From Streptomyces virginiae (GTDB taxonomy: Bacteria > Actinomycetota > Actinomycetes > Streptomycetales > Streptomycetaceae): a DNA stretch of 9,592 nt. Positions within the stretch are counted from its first letter, which is position 1; each line of letters starts with the position of its first letter. A model generated the notes under the pieces. The model was not told the DNA's origin. It saw nothing but the letters and a program-made list of their open reading frames with translations, and made no database searches. The position numbers and the translations under genes were made by a program. This document shows, in pieces, positions 8,183 to 9,592 of the stretch. Location of the stretch: NCBI RefSeq assembly GCF_000720455.1, contig NZ_JOAK01000060.1:1-9592 (forward strand). Direction: 5' to 3'.

Positions 8183-9190
8183 ATGGATCTCGACGTCTTC
8201 GTCACGGCACACCGCGCGGAATGGGACCGCCTGGAGCAGCTCCTGGGCCGTGGCCGCAAGCTGACGGGCGAGGAGGCCGACGAACTCGTCGCGCTCTACC
8301 AGCGCACCTCGACCCACCTCTCCCTCGTCCAGTCCAGCGCCCCCGACCCCATGCTCACGGGGCGGCTGACCCAGCTGGTGGCGCGGGCCCGCGCCACGGT
8401 CACGGGCACCCGCCGCGCGGGCTGGCGCGACGCCGCCCTCTTCTTCACCGTCGGCTTCCCGGCCGCGGTCTACCGCAGCCGCCGCTGGTGGATACCGACG
8501 GCCCTGCTCTCCACGGCGCTCGGCGTGCTCATCGGCTGGTGGATAGCGACGCACCCCGAGGTCCAGGGCGCCATCGCCGCCCCGGAGCAGCTGAAAGAGC
8601 TGACGAAGCCGGGCGGTGAGTACGAGACGTACTACTCCAGCAACCCCGCGGGCTCCTTCGCCGCCCAGGTGTGGACGAACAACGCCCAGGCGGCCGCGAT
8701 GTGCCTGGTCCTGGGCGTCTTCCTGGGGATCCCGGTGCTGTGGATCCTCTTCCTGAACATGGCCAACCTCGGGGTCGGCCTCGGCCTGATGGCGTCCGCC
8801 GGCCGGCTCGACGTCTTCCTGGGCCTGATCCTCCCGCACGGCCTGCTCGAACTGACGGCCGTCTTCGTGGCGGCGGGTACGGGTCTGCGCCTGGGCTGGA
8901 CGGTCATCGACCCGGGGCCCCGGACCCGGCGCACGGCCCTCGCCGAACAGGGCCGCGCCGCCCTCGGCATGGCCATCGGCCTCGCGGTGGTCCTGTTCGT
9001 CTCCGGCCTGATCGAAGGCTTCGTCACCCCTTCCGGCCTCCCCACCTGGGCACGCATCACGATCGGCGTCGTCGCCGAGGCCGCCTTCCTGATCTACGTC
9101 TTCGTCCTGGGCGGCAGGGCCTCCCGAGCCGGCGAGCTCGGCGACGTGGAGGAGGCGGACCGGACGGCAACGCTCCCGACCGCGGCCTGA
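8183..9190 (+). CDS. SpoIIM/DUF95 family membrane protein
   Basis: 335 residues. An N-terminal cytoplasmic helical region (1-80, MDLDVFVTAHRAEWDRLEQLL) precedes a multi-pass membrane domain with hydrophobic segments near 104-122, 168-192, 211-236, 260-279 and 291-311. Family hallmarks are NMANLGVGL (192-200), LPHGLLELTAVFVAAGTGLRLG (217-238) and FVSGLIEGFVTPS (272-284). The Bacillus namesake SpoIIM acts in peptidoglycan remodelling during engulfment, but actinobacterial relatives are usually found with RDD, MoxR ATPase and DUF58 genes and are not shown to act in sporulation. The ATG at 8183 has AGGGGAG at 8168-8174. Only the divergent RDD partner is inside this window. Its stop is 53 bp before the first rRNA promoter -35 box, and no terminator hairpin is obvious between. 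Confidence 0.92.
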   Translation: MDLDVFVTAHRAEWDRLEQLLGRGRKLTGEEADELVALYQRTSTHLSLVQSSAPDPMLTGRLTQLVARARATVTGTRRAGWRDAALFFTVGFPAAVYRSRRWWIPTALLSTALGVLIGWWIATHPEVQGAIAAPEQLKELTKPGGEYETYYSSNPAGSFAAQVWTNNAQAAAMCLVLGVFLGIPVLWILFLNMANLGVGLGLMASAGRLDVFLGLILPHGLLELTAVFVAAGTGLRLGWTVIDPGPRTRRTALAEQGRAALGMAIGLAVVLFVSGLIEGFVTPSGLPTWARITIGVVAEAAFLIYVFVLGGRASRAGELGDVEEADRTATLPTAA

Positions 9191-9243
9191 TGTGCGTACA
9201 AGCCTGCTGAGCTGCTAGTCTCCTCGTCGTCCCGCAAACGCCG

Positions 9244-9272
9244 TTGACACGGAACGAGCGGGGAGGTAGATT
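9244..9272 (+). promoter_or_regulatory. rRNA operon promoter P1 (consensus sigma-HrdB type)
   Basis: TTGACA (9244-9249) and TAGATT (9267-9272) are separated by 17 bp, a near-perfect housekeeping promoter. Transcription should start near 9279. It is the first of several tandem promoters feeding the rRNA leader, an arrangement known from Streptomyces rrn operons. Confidence 0.9.
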
Positions 9273-9290
9273 CGAACGGTTGCCTCGAAC

Positions 9291-9320
9291 TGGACAAGTT
9301 CGGCAGTGATGGTTTAAAGT
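9291..9320 (+). promoter_or_regulatory. rRNA operon promoter P2 (putative)
   Basis: TGGACA (9291-9296) and TAAAGT (9315-9320) have an 18-bp spacer, a fair match to the housekeeping consensus. The -35 box lies within an inverted repeat (CGAACT 9286-9291 with AGTTCG 9297-9302), so in RNA made from P1 this region would fold as a hairpin. Confidence 0.65.
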
Positions 9321-9395
9321 CTTTCTCACCCCACATGGACATCAAGATCCGATCGGGGTACGTCCGACTCCTCATTTCAGGAATTCGAGGCCGGA

Positions 9396-9424
9396 GAAAT
9401 CCGGTGGAAAACCTCTGATAGAGT
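9396..9424 (+). promoter_or_regulatory. rRNA operon promoter P3 (putative)
   Basis: TAGAGT (9419-9424) lies in a TCTGATAGAGTCGGAA block that recurs 81 bp downstream. The bases GAAATC (9396-9401) occupy the -35 position with a 17-bp spacer but do not resemble TTGACA. If used, it starts near 9431 and depends on the -10 box or on extra factors. Confidence 0.55.
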
Positions 9425-9510
9425 CGGAACCGCCGGAAAGGGAAACGCGAAAGCGAAAACCTGGAAAGCGCCGAGGAAATCGGACACGAAAGCGTCTGAT
9501 AGAGTCGGAA
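9414..9510 (+). repeat. 16-nt direct repeat pair around the P3 and P4 -10 boxes
   Basis: TCTGATAGAGTCGGAA occurs identically at 9414-9429 and 9495-9510, an 81-bp offset. Each copy centres on a TAGAGT box and follows GAAATC at nearly the same distance, so the repeat looks like a duplicated promoter unit. Confidence 0.9.
9476..9505 (+). promoter_or_regulatory. rRNA operon promoter P4 (putative)
   Basis: TAGAGT (9500-9505) lies in the second copy of the 16-nt block shared with P3. GAAATC (9476-9481) again sits at the -35 position, here with an 18-bp spacer. The expected start is near 9512, inside the leader that precedes 16S rRNA. Confidence 0.55.
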
Positions 9511-9592
9511 ACGCAAGACAGCAGAACGAAAGCCCGGAGGAAAGCCCCAGCCGATGTTGCTGAGGGTGAGTACAAAGGAAGCGTCCGTTCCT
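9511..9592 (+). other. Leader of a 16S-23S-5S rRNA operon (truncated at window end)
   Basis: The stretch GGGTGAGTACAAAGGAAGCG (9564-9583) and what follows matches the leader I recall immediately upstream of Streptomyces 16S rRNA genes. There it is followed by a boxA-like TTGAGAACTCAACAG element, which would fall just past the right edge. A hairpin at the edge pairs AGGAA 9576-9580 with TTCCT 9588-9592 and could be the boxB-like or processing part of the antitermination signal. No 16S sequence itself is inside the window. Confidence 0.85.

Noticed and set aside
9094..9516. Minus-strand frame over the rRNA promoter region
   Set aside because: It covers a recognisable promoter array and leader; Phe/Arg/Ser repeats come from the purine-rich leader on the other strand.

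Overview
The window reads as chromosome of a high-GC actinobacterium, almost certainly Streptomyces. Codon third positions are overwhelmingly G or C. The leader at the right end is the one I recall preceding Streptomyces 16S rRNA genes. A manB-Trm112-SIS protein-manA block also matches the conserved actinobacterial arrangement (compare pmmA-Rv3256c-manA in Mycobacterium tuberculosis). Species is not resolvable by eye.

Left part (1-3994), plus strand: the 3' end of phosphomannomutase manB; an intergenic repeat with three tandem hairpins; a 60-residue Trm112-type zinc-ribbon protein; a SIS-domain protein related to phosphoglucose/phosphomannose isomerases; type I mannose-6-phosphate isomerase manA; and a ZnT9-like cation diffusion facilitator. 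ManA links fructose-6-phosphate to mannose-6-phosphate, and ManB converts that to mannose-1-phosphate for GDP-mannose and mannosylation. A strong 17-18 bp hairpin closes this block.

Middle part (4007-6499): a minus-strand S26 signal-peptidase-like membrane protein, convergent to the transporter, that has the catalytic serine but lacks the usual lysine. Then a 305 bp divergent intergenic region with a consensus-like -10 box and a structured leader of about 155 nt, followed by the highly conserved S-adenosylhomocysteine hydrolase gene (ahcY/sahH) and its terminator hairpin. AhcY recycles SAH from methylation reactions to homocysteine and adenosine.

Right part (6537-9592): an actinobacterial protein of unknown function; a convergent RDD-family membrane protein ending 4 bp from it; a divergent SpoIIM-family (DUF95) membrane protein; and about 400 bp of tandem rRNA promoters and leader. 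The window ends inside this leader, so the 16S rRNA gene should start just outside.

Most of the window is ordinary core genome. The best leads are the ahcY leader, whose layout resembles an SAH riboswitch without its canonical core; the signal-peptidase homologue without its general-base lysine; the SIS isomerase-like protein beside ManA; and the layered structure of the rRNA promoter and leader region. I see no CRISPR array, insertion sequence, prophage, tRNA or obvious defence system.
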